DNA from: Vibrio sinaloensis DSM 21326
Lineage (GTDB): Bacteria > Pseudomonadota > Gammaproteobacteria > Enterobacterales > Vibrionaceae
Assembly (NCBI RefSeq): GCF_000189275.1
Contig: NZ_AEVT01000018.1
Coordinates: 291,554-355,553, forward strand
Direction: 5' to 3'
Length of the DNA stretch: 64,000 bases
Position numbers and translations under genes: made by a program. Shown here piece by piece: positions 35,652-44,936 of the stretch. How positions within the stretch are numbered: the stretch's first letter is position 1; the number at the start of each line of letters is the position of its first letter. The notes beneath the pieces are model-generated. The model was not told the origin of the DNA, ran no database searches, and saw nothing but the letters and a program-made list of their open reading frames with translations.

Positions 35652-37139
35652 ATGGAAAATAGCTTTGCTATTACTACCACGTTTATTGCGTATCTAATTT
35701 TGATGCTGGCAATAGGCGTTATTGCATACCAACGAACGAAAAACTCGTCAGACTACTTTTTGGGTGGCCGTTCACTAGGTCCTTGGCCTGCAGCCCTGTC
35801 TGCGGGTGCATCAGATATGAGTGGCTGGTTGCTACTTGGTTTGCCGGGCTATGCGTATGCAGCAGGTATTGAAGCATTTTGGCTAGCGGGTGGTCTATTG
35901 GTCGGTACTTGGTTGAACTGGCTAATTAACGCGAAGCGTCTACGTACTTATTCAATTACGACAGATGCACTGACTCTACCTGAGTTTCTTTCGCGTCGCT
36001 TCAATGACAAATCGAAGATGATTCAAGTAATTTCTGCTTTCTTCATTCTTTTATTCTTCCTTTTCTACACAAGTTCAGGCTTGGTAGCTGGTGGTAAGTT
36101 ATTTGAGACAGTATTTGGTTTGGATTACACCACGGCGGTTGTCATTGGTACGGTATGTGTCGTTTCATACACTCTATTTGGTGGCTTCCTAGCGGTATCT
36201 TGGACTGACTTAGTTCAAGGCCTGCTGATGTCAGCGGCACTACTGATTGTGCCTATCGCAGCAATGGAAGGTGGGTTTAGCGATCTTAGCGGTCAGCTAG
36301 AGAGCATCAACCCTGAACTATTAACGCTATGGAATGACTCAAAAGGTGAGCCGCTTTCTGCCATTGCGATCATTTCACTTGTCGCATGGGGTCTAGGCTA
36401 CTTTGGTCAGCCACATATCTTGGCACGTTTCAAAGCAACACGTTCAAACAAAGACTTGACGACCGCTCGTCGTATTGCTGTGGTATGGACCGCGTTGTCT
36501 ATGCTTGGTGCGATGTTAGTTGGTATTGTTGGCCTTATTTACGTGAACAATTCAGGTGTATCGGTAGACGACGGTGAGAAGATCTTTATGCTTCTGGTTA
36601 ATGCGCTGTTCCACCCTGTGATCGCGGGTATTCTACTGGCTGCGATCTTAGCAGCGGTAATGAGTACAGCCGATTCACAGCTACTGGTTTCTTCGTCTGC
36701 TCTTGCGGAAGACTTCTACAAGCAAGTGTTTAAGCAAGACGCGTCGTCTGAAGAGATCGTAATGGTTGGTCGAGTGGCGGTTGTAGGCATTTCAATTGTT
36801 GCTCTCGTACTGGCAATGACACCCGATAGCTCTGTTTTAGGTCTGGTTTCTTATGCTTGGGCTGGATTTGGTGCTGCCTTTGGTCCTGCGCTTATCCTTA
36901 GCTTGTACTGGGCTCGCATGAACCGTAATGGTGCTTTAGCGGGTATTCTGGTTGGTGGTATTACCATCGTAGTATGGAAGCAGCTGAGTGGCGGTTGGTT
37001 TGATGTGTACGAAATCGTACCGGGTATCATTTTCTCAACCCTATCTATTATTGTTGTTAGCCTACTAACAGGTGAGCCTGAAGAATCTGTGAAAGCGCAA
37101 CACGCGAAGTTTGAGAAGCAATTGGTTGAACTAGACTAA
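35652..37139 (+). CDS. putP: Sodium/proline symporter
   Basis: 495 residues, SSS family, about 13 membrane segments. Imports proline with Na+ for PutA. Family features: YFLGGRSLGPWPAALSAGAS near the N-terminus, GWLLLGLPGYAYAAG, and LAAVMSTADSQLLVSSSALAEDFY for the sodium site. RBS AGAGGA lies before the ATG. It is the third gene of the putA operon, 89 bases downstream, and ends with a clear terminator. Confidence 0.95.
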   Translation: MENSFAITTTFIAYLILMLAIGVIAYQRTKNSSDYFLGGRSLGPWPAALSAGASDMSGWLLLGLPGYAYAAGIEAFWLAGGLLVGTWLNWLINAKRLRTYSITTDALTLPEFLSRRFNDKSKMIQVISAFFILLFFLFYTSSGLVAGGKLFETVFGLDYTTAVVIGTVCVVSYTLFGGFLAVSWTDLVQGLLMSAALLIVPIAAMEGGFSDLSGQLESINPELLTLWNDSKGEPLSAIAIISLVAWGLGYFGQPHILARFKATRSNKDLTTARRIAVVWTALSMLGAMLVGIVGLIYVNNSGVSVDDGEKIFMLLVNALFHPVIAGILLAAILAAVMSTADSQLLVSSSALAEDFYKQVFKQDASSEEIVMVGRVAVVGISIVALVLAMTPDSSVLGLVSYAWAGFGAAFGPALILSLYWARMNRNGALAGILVGGITIVVWKQLSGGWFDVYEIVPGIIFSTLSIIVVSLLTGEPEESVKAQHAKFEKQLVELD

Positions 37140-37156
37140 TTAGTTTCCTGTTAATA

Positions 37157-37194
37157 AAAGCCCTTGAAACCCAAAAGTTTCAGGGGCTTTTTTA
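37157..37194 (+). terminator. Terminator after putP
   Basis: Stem AAAAGCCC-TTGAAAC / GTTTCA-GGGGCTTTT with a short loop and a run of T, 17 bases after the stop codon. Closes the put operon. Confidence 0.88.
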
Positions 37195-37315
37195 TTTTCT
37201 GGTTAATAATTGAACTCGGCTCACAAAATGAGCACTAAAGTTTGAGCGATGGGAACCAAGGGCTTACAAATATGTCCACTATCAATAGCCACACTATGTT
37301 CAGGGAGAGTTCGAA

Positions 37316-37546
37316 ATGCCACAGGTTTACTGCCATTGCTGCGATAAAGTGACAGCACACAAGATTGTGATGAAACGATGTGAAGAAGATCATCAGTCAA
37401 TGGTAAAAAGTCTGGCATGTTTTTTTGCCACGGTATTTCAAGGGGCTCACTACATGAAGATGGAAAAACAGTGCATTTGTCGTGTATGTAACACCCAAGC
37501 AGAACTCGATACCTCGACGGGGTTCGATGGTGCAAAAGTAGCCTAA
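37316..37546 (+). CDS. Small zinc-ribbon protein, unknown
   Basis: 76 residues. It has two Cys pairs, YCHCCDK near residue 6 and CICRVC near residue 53, separated by a helical stretch, consistent with a single zinc ribbon. GGGAGAG precedes the ATG. It stands alone between putP and an Lrp-type regulator. The overlapping longer frame on the opposite strand (37221-37592) has no such motif and was judged a shadow. No function is suggested. Confidence 0.6.
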   Translation: MPQVYCHCCDKVTAHKIVMKRCEEDHQSMVKSLACFFATVFQGAHYMKMEKQCICRVCNTQAELDTSTGFDGAKVA

Positions 37547-37666
37547 TTTTTAGCTTCGGTGACCCAGTCACTAATTTTATTGATAGACGCAATTTGCCTC
37601 TAGTGGTCGCTAGTGGCTTTGGCTTATTATAAGTGGAAATAAAACGAATAATAATGAGCTGTATAA

Positions 37667-38143
37667 ATGGACTTAGACCGAATCGATCGTGAAATCCTAC
37701 GCACGTTGAATCTTAAGGGCCGAATGCCCGTTGTTGAGTTAGCAAAGCAAGTTAACTTAACCACTTCCCCTTGTTCTGATCGCGTTAAACGCCTTGAAAA
37801 AGAGGGCTATATTAAAGGCTATCATGCTGAACTCAATCCGGAAAAACTCGGTTTGGATGTTCAAGTTTTTATCCATATTCGCCTCGATCAAACCAGCTTC
37901 TCTATTTTTGAAAAGTTCGCTGAAGCCGTCTCTGACATGCCGGAGATCGAAGAGTGTTACTCGCTTTCCGGAGACTTCGACACCATGATTAAGGTACGAG
38001 TAAAAGACATGAAAGCGTACCAAAATTTTATGTCGACCAAGCTGGGCACCTTACCTGGTGTCATTCAAACACGCAGTGAAGTTGTTATTGAAGAGCACAA
38101 GACCAGCTTCGGTGTGAATGCTGATTTGATTAGTAAGTTGTAA
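37667..38143 (+). CDS. Lrp/AsnC-family regulator
   Basis: 158 residues. N-terminal HTH (MDLDRIDREILRTLNLKGRM, ELAKQVNLTTSPCSDRVKRL), then the RAM domain (about 75-150, with EECYSLSGDFDTMIKVRVKD) that binds amino acids and builds octamers. Lrp-type regulators called PutR control proline catabolism in some proteobacteria. Its position just after the put operon makes it a second candidate for that role, beside the AraC protein. It could equally regulate another amino-acid pathway. Confidence 0.88.
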   Translation: MDLDRIDREILRTLNLKGRMPVVELAKQVNLTTSPCSDRVKRLEKEGYIKGYHAELNPEKLGLDVQVFIHIRLDQTSFSIFEKFAEAVSDMPEIEECYSLSGDFDTMIKVRVKDMKAYQNFMSTKLGTLPGVIQTRSEVVIEEHKTSFGVNADLISKL

Positions 38144-38172
38144 AAAAAGGGAAGCATTGGCTTCCCTTTTTA
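38143..38172. terminator. Bidirectional terminator between Lrp and DUF445 genes
   Basis: Stem AAAAAGGGAAGC / GCTTCCCTTTTT with ATTG loop; A and T runs on both sides serve both convergent genes. Confidence 0.88.
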
Positions 38173-38190
38173 ATCTGTTCATGGTGTTTT

Positions 38191-38895
38191 TTAAGCGATG
38201 AACGAAGACACGATGCCAATTAGGCCGCCAAAAATTCCCCCCCAAACGACCAACCATCCTAAATGCTCTTTGATCATTTTTTGCACCATCTCTTTGACCA
38301 GCTTTGGCGTCAGTTCATTGAGGCGCTGGTCAATAATGTTTTCAACGTTAGCACGGATCTCATCCATCATTGCAGGGGCTTCAAATTGCTCTTTTAGCGC
38401 GTCTTTAATCGTGTCACTTTGGCTAATGTCGACAATCGCTTGCTGCATTTTTTCGACGAACGGCTGTTTCATTGGCTCGAGTGCTTCTGTGCCTCCAAAC
38501 ATAGCCAGCATGCCGCCAAATTGAGAGTTAGCAATCACTTCAACTAATGAGTCAAAGGTTGGATTGAAATCAATCTTGGCAATGACCGGCTCTAAGTTGA
38601 GCGACTTGCCGCCAGCCATTTCTTTACTCAAAAATTTGTCGATGTTTTCTTGCGTGAAAAACTGCTCCATCATCAGGGTTTTAATGGCGGCTTTAAACTC
38701 TTCAAAACGTGATGGAATAACACCAGAGCCATATAACCCCGGTACTTTTTCAAACAGCATATGGATCGCGAGCCAGTTAGTGATGGCTCCAGAAAAAGCA
38801 AATAAGCCAGCGTAAAAAGCGATTTGGTTATCGGCTTGGTAACCGCCAGCCAATAGGGCAAGGGCGATAAGATTGGTTAATAAACTTTTGTTCAT
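38191..38895 (-). CDS. DUF445 membrane protein
   Basis: 234 residues. Two N-terminal membrane helices (LLTNLIALALLAGG and IAFYAGLFAFSGAITNWLA), a large middle domain with AIHMLFEKVPGLYGSGVIP and FKAAIKTLMMEQFFTQENI, and a C-terminal membrane helix (WGGIFGGLIGIVSSFI). These are typical DUF445 features; the function of the family is unknown. The frame runs back to GTG at 38946, but the ATG at 38895 begins the natural N-terminus; neither has a strong ribosome site. Confidence 0.75.
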   Translation of the reverse strand: MNKSLLTNLIALALLAGGYQADNQIAFYAGLFAFSGAITNWLAIHMLFEKVPGLYGSGVIPSRFEEFKAAIKTLMMEQFFTQENIDKFLSKEMAGGKSLNLEPVIAKIDFNPTFDSLVEVIANSQFGGMLAMFGGTEALEPMKQPFVEKMQQAIVDISQSDTIKDALKEQFEAPAMMDEIRANVENIIDQRLNELTPKLVKEMVQKMIKEHLGWLVVWGGIFGGLIGIVSSFIA

Positions 38896-39113
38896 TTGCA
38901 ATGCATCAGTCAAATGGATTGAAGGTGCGCAGTATATCTCAATCACTGTGATTCGCTAAGCCACAATACAGGGTAAGTGGCTGGCTTTTGGTCGCATTTA
39001 GTTATGTTTATGTTAAAAAACTGTGATCCACAGTGGTTTGATAGATAAGGGATTTTACATAGCGAGGTGGGCAGCGTAAGTTAAAAAATAGTTAACCAGT
39101 TGGAGGAACTGTT

Positions 39114-39878
39114 ATGACAGCACTCAATGGTTTTTCTTTAGCCCAAATTGAGCGCCGAACAGAATGGACGAGCGAGCTATTTAGCTTGCGGGTGACAGGT
39201 GCTTCGGTTCGTTTTCAAGCGGGCCAATATGTAAAGCTCGCGATTAAAGACGAAGATGGCAAGGTGATCAGCCGTCCTTACTCCATTGTTAATGCACCGC
39301 TCAATAGCAGCGACATGATGGAGTTTTTGATCGTTGCCAACCCCAAGGGGGCGCTCTCCCCCAAGTTGCAAGCCTTACAGGAAGGGGCCCCGATTTATGT
39401 CAGTAACACAGCACATGGTGATTTGACCTTCAACAGCATTCCCAAACACACGCGTAATCTATGGCTACTGTCTACCGGCACCGGAATTGGGCCGTTTTTG
39501 TCTCTGCTTGATGACATTAATCTTCGCCCTGGCAACGAACATATCGTGTTAGTTCATGCCGTTCGCCACGAGCGCGATCTGGTCTATCGTTATCTAATTG
39601 ATACCTTGATTGAACAATATGAAGGAAGGTTAACCTATGTGCCTATTGTGTCGCGAGAACCGTCTACAAAGGCTTTGCAAGGTCGAATCCCTCAATTGTT
39701 GGCGCAACAGAAGATTCAACAAAAAATCGATATAGAGCTTACGGCGAGTGAAAGTTTTGCCATGCTGTGTGGTAACCCAGATATGATCAAGGAGACACTT
39801 CAGGTATTGAAAAGTATGGGATTAGATAAGTATCGACGAGCATCGGGTGGTCATATTCTTTATGAACGCTACTGGTAA
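39114..39878 (+). CDS. fpr: Ferredoxin/flavodoxin-NADP+ reductase
   Basis: 254 residues. FAD domain (about 1-100) with RPYSIVNAP, and NADP domain (about 105-254) with LLSTGTGIGPFLSLLDD and a CGNPDMIKETLQVL block. The C-terminus ends in HILYERYW, the aromatic Trp expected in bacterial Fpr subclass I. Moves electrons between NADPH and flavodoxin or ferredoxin in the cytoplasm. GGAGGAA precedes the ATG. Monocistronic. Confidence 0.93.
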   Translation: MTALNGFSLAQIERRTEWTSELFSLRVTGASVRFQAGQYVKLAIKDEDGKVISRPYSIVNAPLNSSDMMEFLIVANPKGALSPKLQALQEGAPIYVSNTAHGDLTFNSIPKHTRNLWLLSTGTGIGPFLSLLDDINLRPGNEHIVLVHAVRHERDLVYRYLIDTLIEQYEGRLTYVPIVSREPSTKALQGRIPQLLAQQKIQQKIDIELTASESFAMLCGNPDMIKETLQVLKSMGLDKYRRASGGHILYERYW

Positions 39879-39880
39879 AA

Positions 39881-39908
39881 AAAATCCCTGCAGAGGCAGG
39901 GATTTTTG
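39881..39908. terminator. Terminator between fpr and MCP gene
   Basis: 11-bp stem AAAATCCCTGC / GCAGGGATTTT with AGAG loop and T run; shared by convergent genes. Confidence 0.88.
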
Positions 39909-39914
39909 TTTCTA

Positions 39915-41345
39915 TTAAGTGCGGTATTGCTTGAGAATTTGCGACAGAGAAATGGTTGTTTGGGTTAACGCTTCCACTCCCTGAGACGATTGCTCAGCAA
40001 CAGTGCGTAGTGCATTGGACTGGCTACGGATATCTGCCAGTTCTGCTGCGATGTCGTTGGCGACTGCGCTTTGCTCTTCAGCTGAAGTTGAGATCTGAAT
40101 ACTCATCTCAGTCAGAGAGTGAGCAGAGTTAGCAATTGCTTGAACATCTTCACCGATCGCCGACACTAATTCACTACTGGTCTGCGCTTGAGAAACCGTT
40201 TTTGAGGTGATGGTGGCAATGCTTTGACTCTCCGACTGGAGCTTCTCGATCATCGCTTGAATCTCAACTGTCGCAGCCTGAGTACGGCTGGCAAGCGTAC
40301 GAACCTCATCAGCAACAACGGCAAAACCACGGCCTTGTTCACCTGCACGAGCAGCTTCAATAGCGGCGTTTAGTGCCAGTAGGTTGGTTTGCTCGGAAAT
40401 CGCATTGATGGTGGTGATAACCTCATTAATCTGAGTCGTGTTCTCGTTCAGGCTAGTGACCGAATCTTCTGTTTGAGCGATGTATTGCGACAAGGTGTCG
40501 ATCTCTTGAATCGCAGAAAGCACACGTTTGTGGCTGCCTTCGATGTGCTCTGAGTCATTTTCTGTCTGTTGAGTCGCTTGCTGAGAAATCCCTGATACTT
40601 CTTTCGCTGACGCTGTCATTTGCTCCATCGCTGTCGCCACTGAGTCCAATGAAGCATATTGACTGCGAACTTGAGATTCACTCTGCTTCATATCTTGCTC
40701 AAAGGCCGCTGATGTCTCGGTTAACGTTTGAGTATTTTGGTTTACGTTGGTGATCAATTCACTCAGAGTGTCCATCGCTTTATCTAACGCGCAACCAATG
40801 GTACCGAATTCATCACGGCCAGGGTGGAAGCCTAAGCGTGATGTAAGGTCACCTTCACCGATACGTTGTGTCGTCGTGTATAGAACCCAAAGTGCACCAC
40901 CTAGGAAGGTTGCAACCCAGTAACAGAACAGTCCAAATGGTAAAGCCCACAAATAGCTGAGTAAAAAAGTGGAAAGGGCTTGAGATTTGGCTTCTTCAAG
41001 TTGGCTTTTTGCATTTACTGCCAACTGGTAGCTTTGGCCATTTGATGCGCGTTGGAATACGGTGATCATGCCGTTGTTGTTTTGTGCGTCTTGGACACCA
41101 GAGGCCTGACTTATCCCTGATTGGTTAAGCAGTTGGTCTGGAGTCGCCACGGAAACTAACGCATCCAATCGACTTTGGGCGGTAATTTGCGCTGAACGCT
41201 CGGCTTGCTCTAGGGTATCGAAGTAACGACCACCGGCTAGAAATGAGACTGTGATTAAGAAAAGGCCAACTACAACCCAAATCTTGTCATTGATAGACAT
41301 TTTAATAAACAGTCGGTCTATCGTCCTAAAATCGACTTCTTTCAT
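39915..41345 (-). CDS. Methyl-accepting chemotaxis protein
   Basis: 476 residues. Membrane helix 1 about 20-40, a short periplasmic region of about 90 residues, helix 2 about 130-155, HAMP (about 157-210), then the signalling domain with the hairpin tip [20 protein letters not shown] followed by [18 protein letters not shown]. The periplasmic region is too short for Cache or four-helix ligand domains. AGGGG upstream supports the start. Transduces a signal to CheA/CheW; the ligand is unknown. Confidence 0.9.
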   Translation of the reverse strand: MKEVDFRTIDRLFIKMSINDKIWVVVGLFLITVSFLAGGRYFDTLEQAERSAQITAQSRLDALVSVATPDQLLNQSGISQASGVQDAQNNNGMITVFQRASNGQSYQLAVNAKSQLEEAKSQALSTFLLSYLWALPFGLFCYWVATFLGGALWVLYTTTQRIGEGDLTSRLGFHPGRDEFGTIGCALDKAMDTLSELITNVNQNTQTLTETSAAFEQDMKQSESQVRSQYASLDSVATAMEQMTASAKEVSGISQQATQQTENDSEHIEGSHKRVLSAIQEIDTLSQYIAQTEDSVTSLNENTTQINEVITTINAISEQTNLLALNAAIEAARAGEQGRGFAVVADEVRTLASRTQAATVEIQAMIEKLQSESQSIATITSKTVSQAQTSSELVSAIGEDVQAIANSAHSLTEMSIQISTSAEEQSAVANDIAAELADIRSQSNALRTVAEQSSQGVEALTQTTISLSQILKQYRT

Positions 41346-41650
41346 TTTAATTCCCCTGTCTACACCCTGTTGTCGTCGGAAAAAGTGTTGTCATACAAAA
41401 ATGTTAAAACTATCGGTATTTATGATGATTTTATGCGAACTGTTTCAAAATGTAATGCAATGACTATGTTTGTATTTACTTCATTTGTGATTAAGGTCTA
41501 ATAAATGGCCCATTCTATGGTCCGGAACAGCGCCTAGATGGATTTGTAGACCTTTTTCATCTGGTGAGAAAGTAACCAAAGCTAAGGCTCGTTTTTCCAT
41601 GCTTTAACCACTACTCTGAATTTTGTCTCTCTAATAATAGGTTTCAATCA
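41346..41650. other. Intergenic region between MCP and unknown gene
   Basis: About 305 bases without a convincing gene. AT-rich. It should hold the promoters of the MCP gene (minus) and the 41651 gene (plus). I could not identify a clear consensus promoter or repeat. Confidence 0.4.
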
Positions 41651-42007
41651 GTGAACTTGATCGTCAATATTCACAAGAATGTACGTAAATATGGTTTCGA
41701 AATGGCGACGCGTCAGGCGTGGAAGTGTGGAATCAAAGCGAACTTGGTTAAGCGAGTGATTGGCGTGGCGCGGGGCCAGATTGTTTGCGTGATTGAAGGG
41801 GTGAGGCCAGAACTCTCGACCGAGATAAACAACGCACTTCACAACGAAGAAAAGCAGGGTCGATATGTCTTCGTTGGTGGTGTTTTGTGGCAACCCAATG
41901 ATCTGCTGGCTCCGGGCTTTCCTGATTTTATGTTCATGCATCTGCGCAATTTGAGCAGTAAACATAAGTATATGTCTGATGATGAATTGTTTACTAACTT
42001 GGCGTAG
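41651..42007 (+). CDS. Hypothetical protein, no recognised family
   Basis: 118 residues from a GTG start, basic N-terminal half (NIHKNVRKYGFEMATRQAWKC), then IARGQIVCVIEGVRP-like beta sequence and a C-terminal FMFMHLRNLSSKHKYM segment. No signal peptide or membrane helix. It lies 9 bases before a GlpM-like gene and is probably cotranscribed with it. The GTG start has only a weak TAGG upstream; an internal ATG at GFEMATRQ is possible. Function unknown. Confidence 0.6.
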   Translation: MNLIVNIHKNVRKYGFEMATRQAWKCGIKANLVKRVIGVARGQIVCVIEGVRPELSTEINNALHNEEKQGRYVFVGGVLWQPNDLLAPGFPDFMFMHLRNLSSKHKYMSDDELFTNLA

Positions 42008-42016
42008 GTCGAACCG

Positions 42017-42364
42017 ATGCTGAGCTTATTTGCAAAAAGCCTATTGGGTGCAGCCGCTGTATTGCTGATAGCGCTACTGTCAAAAAGTAAGAATTTTTAC
42101 ATTGCTGGACTTGTTCCACTCTTTCCAACCTTTGCGCTTATTGCTCACTATATTGTTGCCACGGAACGGACGATGGAAGCTCTGCGTGTGACGGCGCTGT
42201 TTGGTCTATACTCGCTGCTGCCTTACGCAAGTTATTTGATCGCAGTTTACTATTTCAGTTTCCGATTGAGCTTACCTTCGACCCTGTCCTTAGCCACGGC
42301 AATATGGGCGTTGACCGCCGCCATGCTACTCGTGGTTTGGAGCAGAACAATGATAGCTGCATAG
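42017..42364 (+). CDS. GlpM-family membrane protein
   Basis: 115 residues with about four hydrophobic segments covering most of the protein (LLGAAAVLLIALLSKS, FYIAGLVPLFPTFALIAHYI, LYSLLPYASYLIAVYYF, TLSLATAIWALTAAMLLVVW). The second segment matches the GlpM family of small inner-membrane proteins, whose function is poorly defined (associated with alginate in Pseudomonas). A terminator hairpin follows at once. Confidence 0.75.
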   Translation: MLSLFAKSLLGAAAVLLIALLSKSKNFYIAGLVPLFPTFALIAHYIVATERTMEALRVTALFGLYSLLPYASYLIAVYYFSFRLSLPSTLSLATAIWALTAAMLLVVWSRTMIAA

Positions 42365-42372
42365 ATAGTAAA

Positions 42373-42399
42373 AGGCCTGACGTATGCCAGGCCTTCTTC
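42373..42399. terminator. Terminator between GlpM-like and ecfT genes
   Basis: 8-bp stem AAGGCCTG / CAGGCCTT with an 8-base loop (42373-42396), followed by CTTCTT; between convergent genes. Confidence 0.75.
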
Positions 42400-43239
42400 T
42401 TAGAATGGGTACCAGAACAATTGAGGTTCGAGTACTCGTTTAGCGATAGCCGCCGCGACGACCAATACGATCATCACTAAGCAAATTTTATCGGCTCGCG
42501 AAAGTGGCTTTAGGCTGTACCATGTACGACTCTTGTTGCGGCCAAACCCGCGCAGCGTCATCGCATTGGAGATCTCTTCTGCTTTATCCAAGCTCGAAAA
42601 AATCAATGGCCCAAGAATTCGAGCGACATTTTGCATGCGCTGGAATAGTGGAGTGCTTTTGGAAATGTCTAATCCGCGTGCTTGCTGAGCGTGAATAATA
42701 TTAACAAAGTCGTTTTTTACTTCAGGCAAGTAGCGCAGTGTCAGACTGACTGCGTAGGCAATTTTGTAAGGTACCCCAATCCGATTCAAGCTGGCTGCGA
42801 ACTCAGTTGGATGAGTGGTAAAAACAAACACCAGCGCAATCGGGAACATGCTGAAGTACTTCAAGGTTACGGTAACCAAGTAAAAAAGTGTCTCTTGAGT
42901 CAGCGTATAGCCAGCGGGTAGGGCAATTAACTCTGTTGTACTGCCAATGAATACGCTCCCTTGGCCCGGCGCGAGCAAATACATGAACAAGGCGTTAAGT
43001 GATAACACACTCGCCGTTGCGATAAGCAGTGGCTTATATACGCTGAACGGAACGCGCGTTAGTTTAAGTAAGCCAAGCCCTGCTACGATAAGTAAGGCGA
43101 TTAAGCGTAAATCAAAGGTAGTGAGAACCACGCTAACCCAAGCAATGAACAAGGCAAATTTAGTGATGCCATTTAGCTGATGCAGTGGGGATTTGGTATC
43201 AACATAATTAATGCCAAATTTCATTTTCGAGGCATTCAT
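42400..43239 (-). CDS. ecfT: ECF transporter transmembrane (T) component
   Basis: 279 residues, CbiQ/EcfT family, about five to six membrane segments. Two cytoplasmic coupling motifs of the A-R-G type are visible, HAQQARGLDISKS and MTLRGFGRNKSRT, which dock on the ATPase. The ATG at 43239 overlaps the ATPase TGA as ATGA, so translation is coupled. Works with the ATPase and S component in this operon to import a micronutrient. Confidence 0.88.
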   Translation of the reverse strand: MNASKMKFGINYVDTKSPLHQLNGITKFALFIAWVSVVLTTFDLRLIALLIVAGLGLLKLTRVPFSVYKPLLIATASVLSLNALFMYLLAPGQGSVFIGSTTELIALPAGYTLTQETLFYLVTVTLKYFSMFPIALVFVFTTHPTEFAASLNRIGVPYKIAYAVSLTLRYLPEVKNDFVNIIHAQQARGLDISKSTPLFQRMQNVARILGPLIFSSLDKAEEISNAMTLRGFGRNKSRTWYSLKPLSRADKICLVMIVLVVAAAIAKRVLEPQLFWYPF

Positions 43240-44930
43240 ACGGCGTGCCCCTCGTGCTGGATGAAATACTGCATAAATGCGTCTTTGTTGGCTATGGCTA
43301 ACTTATCTGCCAATTCATACAAACTGGTGGTTGTTAGGTTGGCTTGGTCGAGTAACTGAGGCGCACTAAATACTTGGGTCATAGGCGCATCGGCGATCAA
43401 TTTGCTGTCAGAAATGACGATCGAACGCTGGGTATACTCCAAGACTAAATGCATGTCGTGAGAAATGATCATGACTGTGATACCAAGCTCGCGATTCAAT
43501 TTGGCAATAAAGCTCAGCATCGATGTGTAGTTACGATAATCTTGCCCAGCGGTTGGTTCATCGAGAATAAGCAACTCTGGCTCAAGCGCTAAAATAGAAG
43601 CGATAGTCACTCGCTTCTTTTGTCCATAGCTTAAGGCTTCAATTGGCCAGTGGCGGTATTTACTCAGTCCGCACAGCTCCAATGTCTGAGTGACTTTTTC
43701 TTCAATCGCTTGCTCATCCAACCCTTTGTTTTTGAGTCCAAAGGCGATTTCGTCAAAGATCATATGATGAGAAATCATGTGGTTGGGGTTTTGCATCACC
43801 ACGCCGATTTTTTGGCTGCGCTCGAAGATGGACAGTTGTTGCAGATCTTGCCCGGCAAACTCTATTCGACCCGCATCAGGTTGTATGACGCCCATAATCA
43901 ACTTGGTGATGGTGGATTTTCCTGACCCATTTTTGCCAAGAATGGAGATAAATTCACCGCGCTTCACTGAGAAACTGATCTCATCAAGGGCGTTTTTTTC
44001 ACCGTCGTAGGAATAACTTAGATTATCGACGTGGAGTAAGGTTTCAGACTTTAAGCTCTGTTTCGTATCTGCAGTCTGATTGCCCCAGAGGCTAAACTGA
44101 GCGCGAAATTGAGTAACATCTAAAGATTGCAAAGAGGCTGGCCGATCACTCTCATTTACTTCGCATCCAGCGGCTTTGAGCGCAGATAGGTATAACGGTT
44201 CACGGATACCATGTTCAGCAAGTAGGGAAGAAGCGAGCAGCTCATTGGGTGTCATATCTGCCACTATGCCCCCCTGCTCCATCATAATGATGCGATCAAC
44301 AGGACGATGTAATACATCTTCGAGGCGGTGCTCGATAATAACCACCGTTTTTCCTGACTCTTTATGCAGTTGGTCGATAATTTCAATGGTTTTACGACCC
44401 GTTTTTGGATCAAGCGCGGCTAAGGGTTCGTCAAACAATAGAGTGTCGACGTCATCGACAAGGATACCCGCAAGCGAAACACGCTGCTTTTGGCCACCTG
44501 ACAAATCGTGTGGAGAGCGATCCAGCATCTCCTCCAGTTCGACCATTTTAGCGGTCGACTTAACCACAGGGTACATGTCTATGTTTGAGGTGCACTGATT
44601 TTCCAAGGCAAACGCGATGTCTTCACCAGTGCTTAAGCCAACAAACTGGCTGTCCGTATCTTGCAACACGGTACCAATTTGTTCGGTCATATGATGCAGC
44701 TCTAACCGCGCACTATCTTTACCGTCAATGTAAAGCTTACCGGAAACTTCACCTTTAATCGCATGAGGGATAAGGCCGTTGAGGCATTGGCCAAGGGTAG
44801 ATTTCCCACTACCACTTGGACCGATAATGACGATTTTCTCTCCTTTCTCTATCCTTAGATTGATATGTTTAAGCGTCGGTTTATCCAGCGACTCATACCT
44901 AAAAGAGAAGTCAGAAAATTCAATTGCCAT
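43236..44930 (-). CDS. ecfA: ECF transporter ATPase, two fused ABC domains
   Basis: 564 residues. Two nucleotide-binding domains in one chain replace the usual EcfA1/EcfA2 pair. Domain 1 (about 1-240): GPSGSGKSTLGQ, LSGGQKQRVSLAG, LLFDEPLAALD. Domain 2 (about 300-530): GKNGSGKSTITK, LSYGQKKRVTIAS with Tyr in place of the second signature Gly, and LLILDEPTAGQD. It lies 6 bases after the S-component gene. The fused form is usual for UPF0397-linked operons. Confidence 0.9.
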   Translation of the reverse strand: MAIEFSDFSFRYESLDKPTLKHINLRIEKGEKIVIIGPSGSGKSTLGQCLNGLIPHAIKGEVSGKLYIDGKDSARLELHHMTEQIGTVLQDTDSQFVGLSTGEDIAFALENQCTSNIDMYPVVKSTAKMVELEEMLDRSPHDLSGGQKQRVSLAGILVDDVDTLLFDEPLAALDPKTGRKTIEIIDQLHKESGKTVVIIEHRLEDVLHRPVDRIIMMEQGGIVADMTPNELLASSLLAEHGIREPLYLSALKAAGCEVNESDRPASLQSLDVTQFRAQFSLWGNQTADTKQSLKSETLLHVDNLSYSYDGEKNALDEISFSVKRGEFISILGKNGSGKSTITKLIMGVIQPDAGRIEFAGQDLQQLSIFERSQKIGVVMQNPNHMISHHMIFDEIAFGLKNKGLDEQAIEEKVTQTLELCGLSKYRHWPIEALSYGQKKRVTIASILALEPELLILDEPTAGQDYRNYTSMLSFIAKLNRELGITVMIISHDMHLVLEYTQRSIVISDSKLIADAPMTQVFSAPQLLDQANLTTTSLYELADKLAIANKDAFMQYFIQHEGHAV

Positions 44931-44936
44931 TGATGA

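Noticed and set aside
37221..37592. 123-residue frame opposite the zinc-ribbon gene
   Set aside because: No domain, no ribosome site, and it mirrors a gene with conserved Cys pairs; judged a shadow.
41346..41440. Sigma28 flagellar promoter for the MCP gene
   Set aside because: TAAA and CCGATAG-like elements exist on the minus strand, but the spacing is about 12-13 bases instead of about 15.
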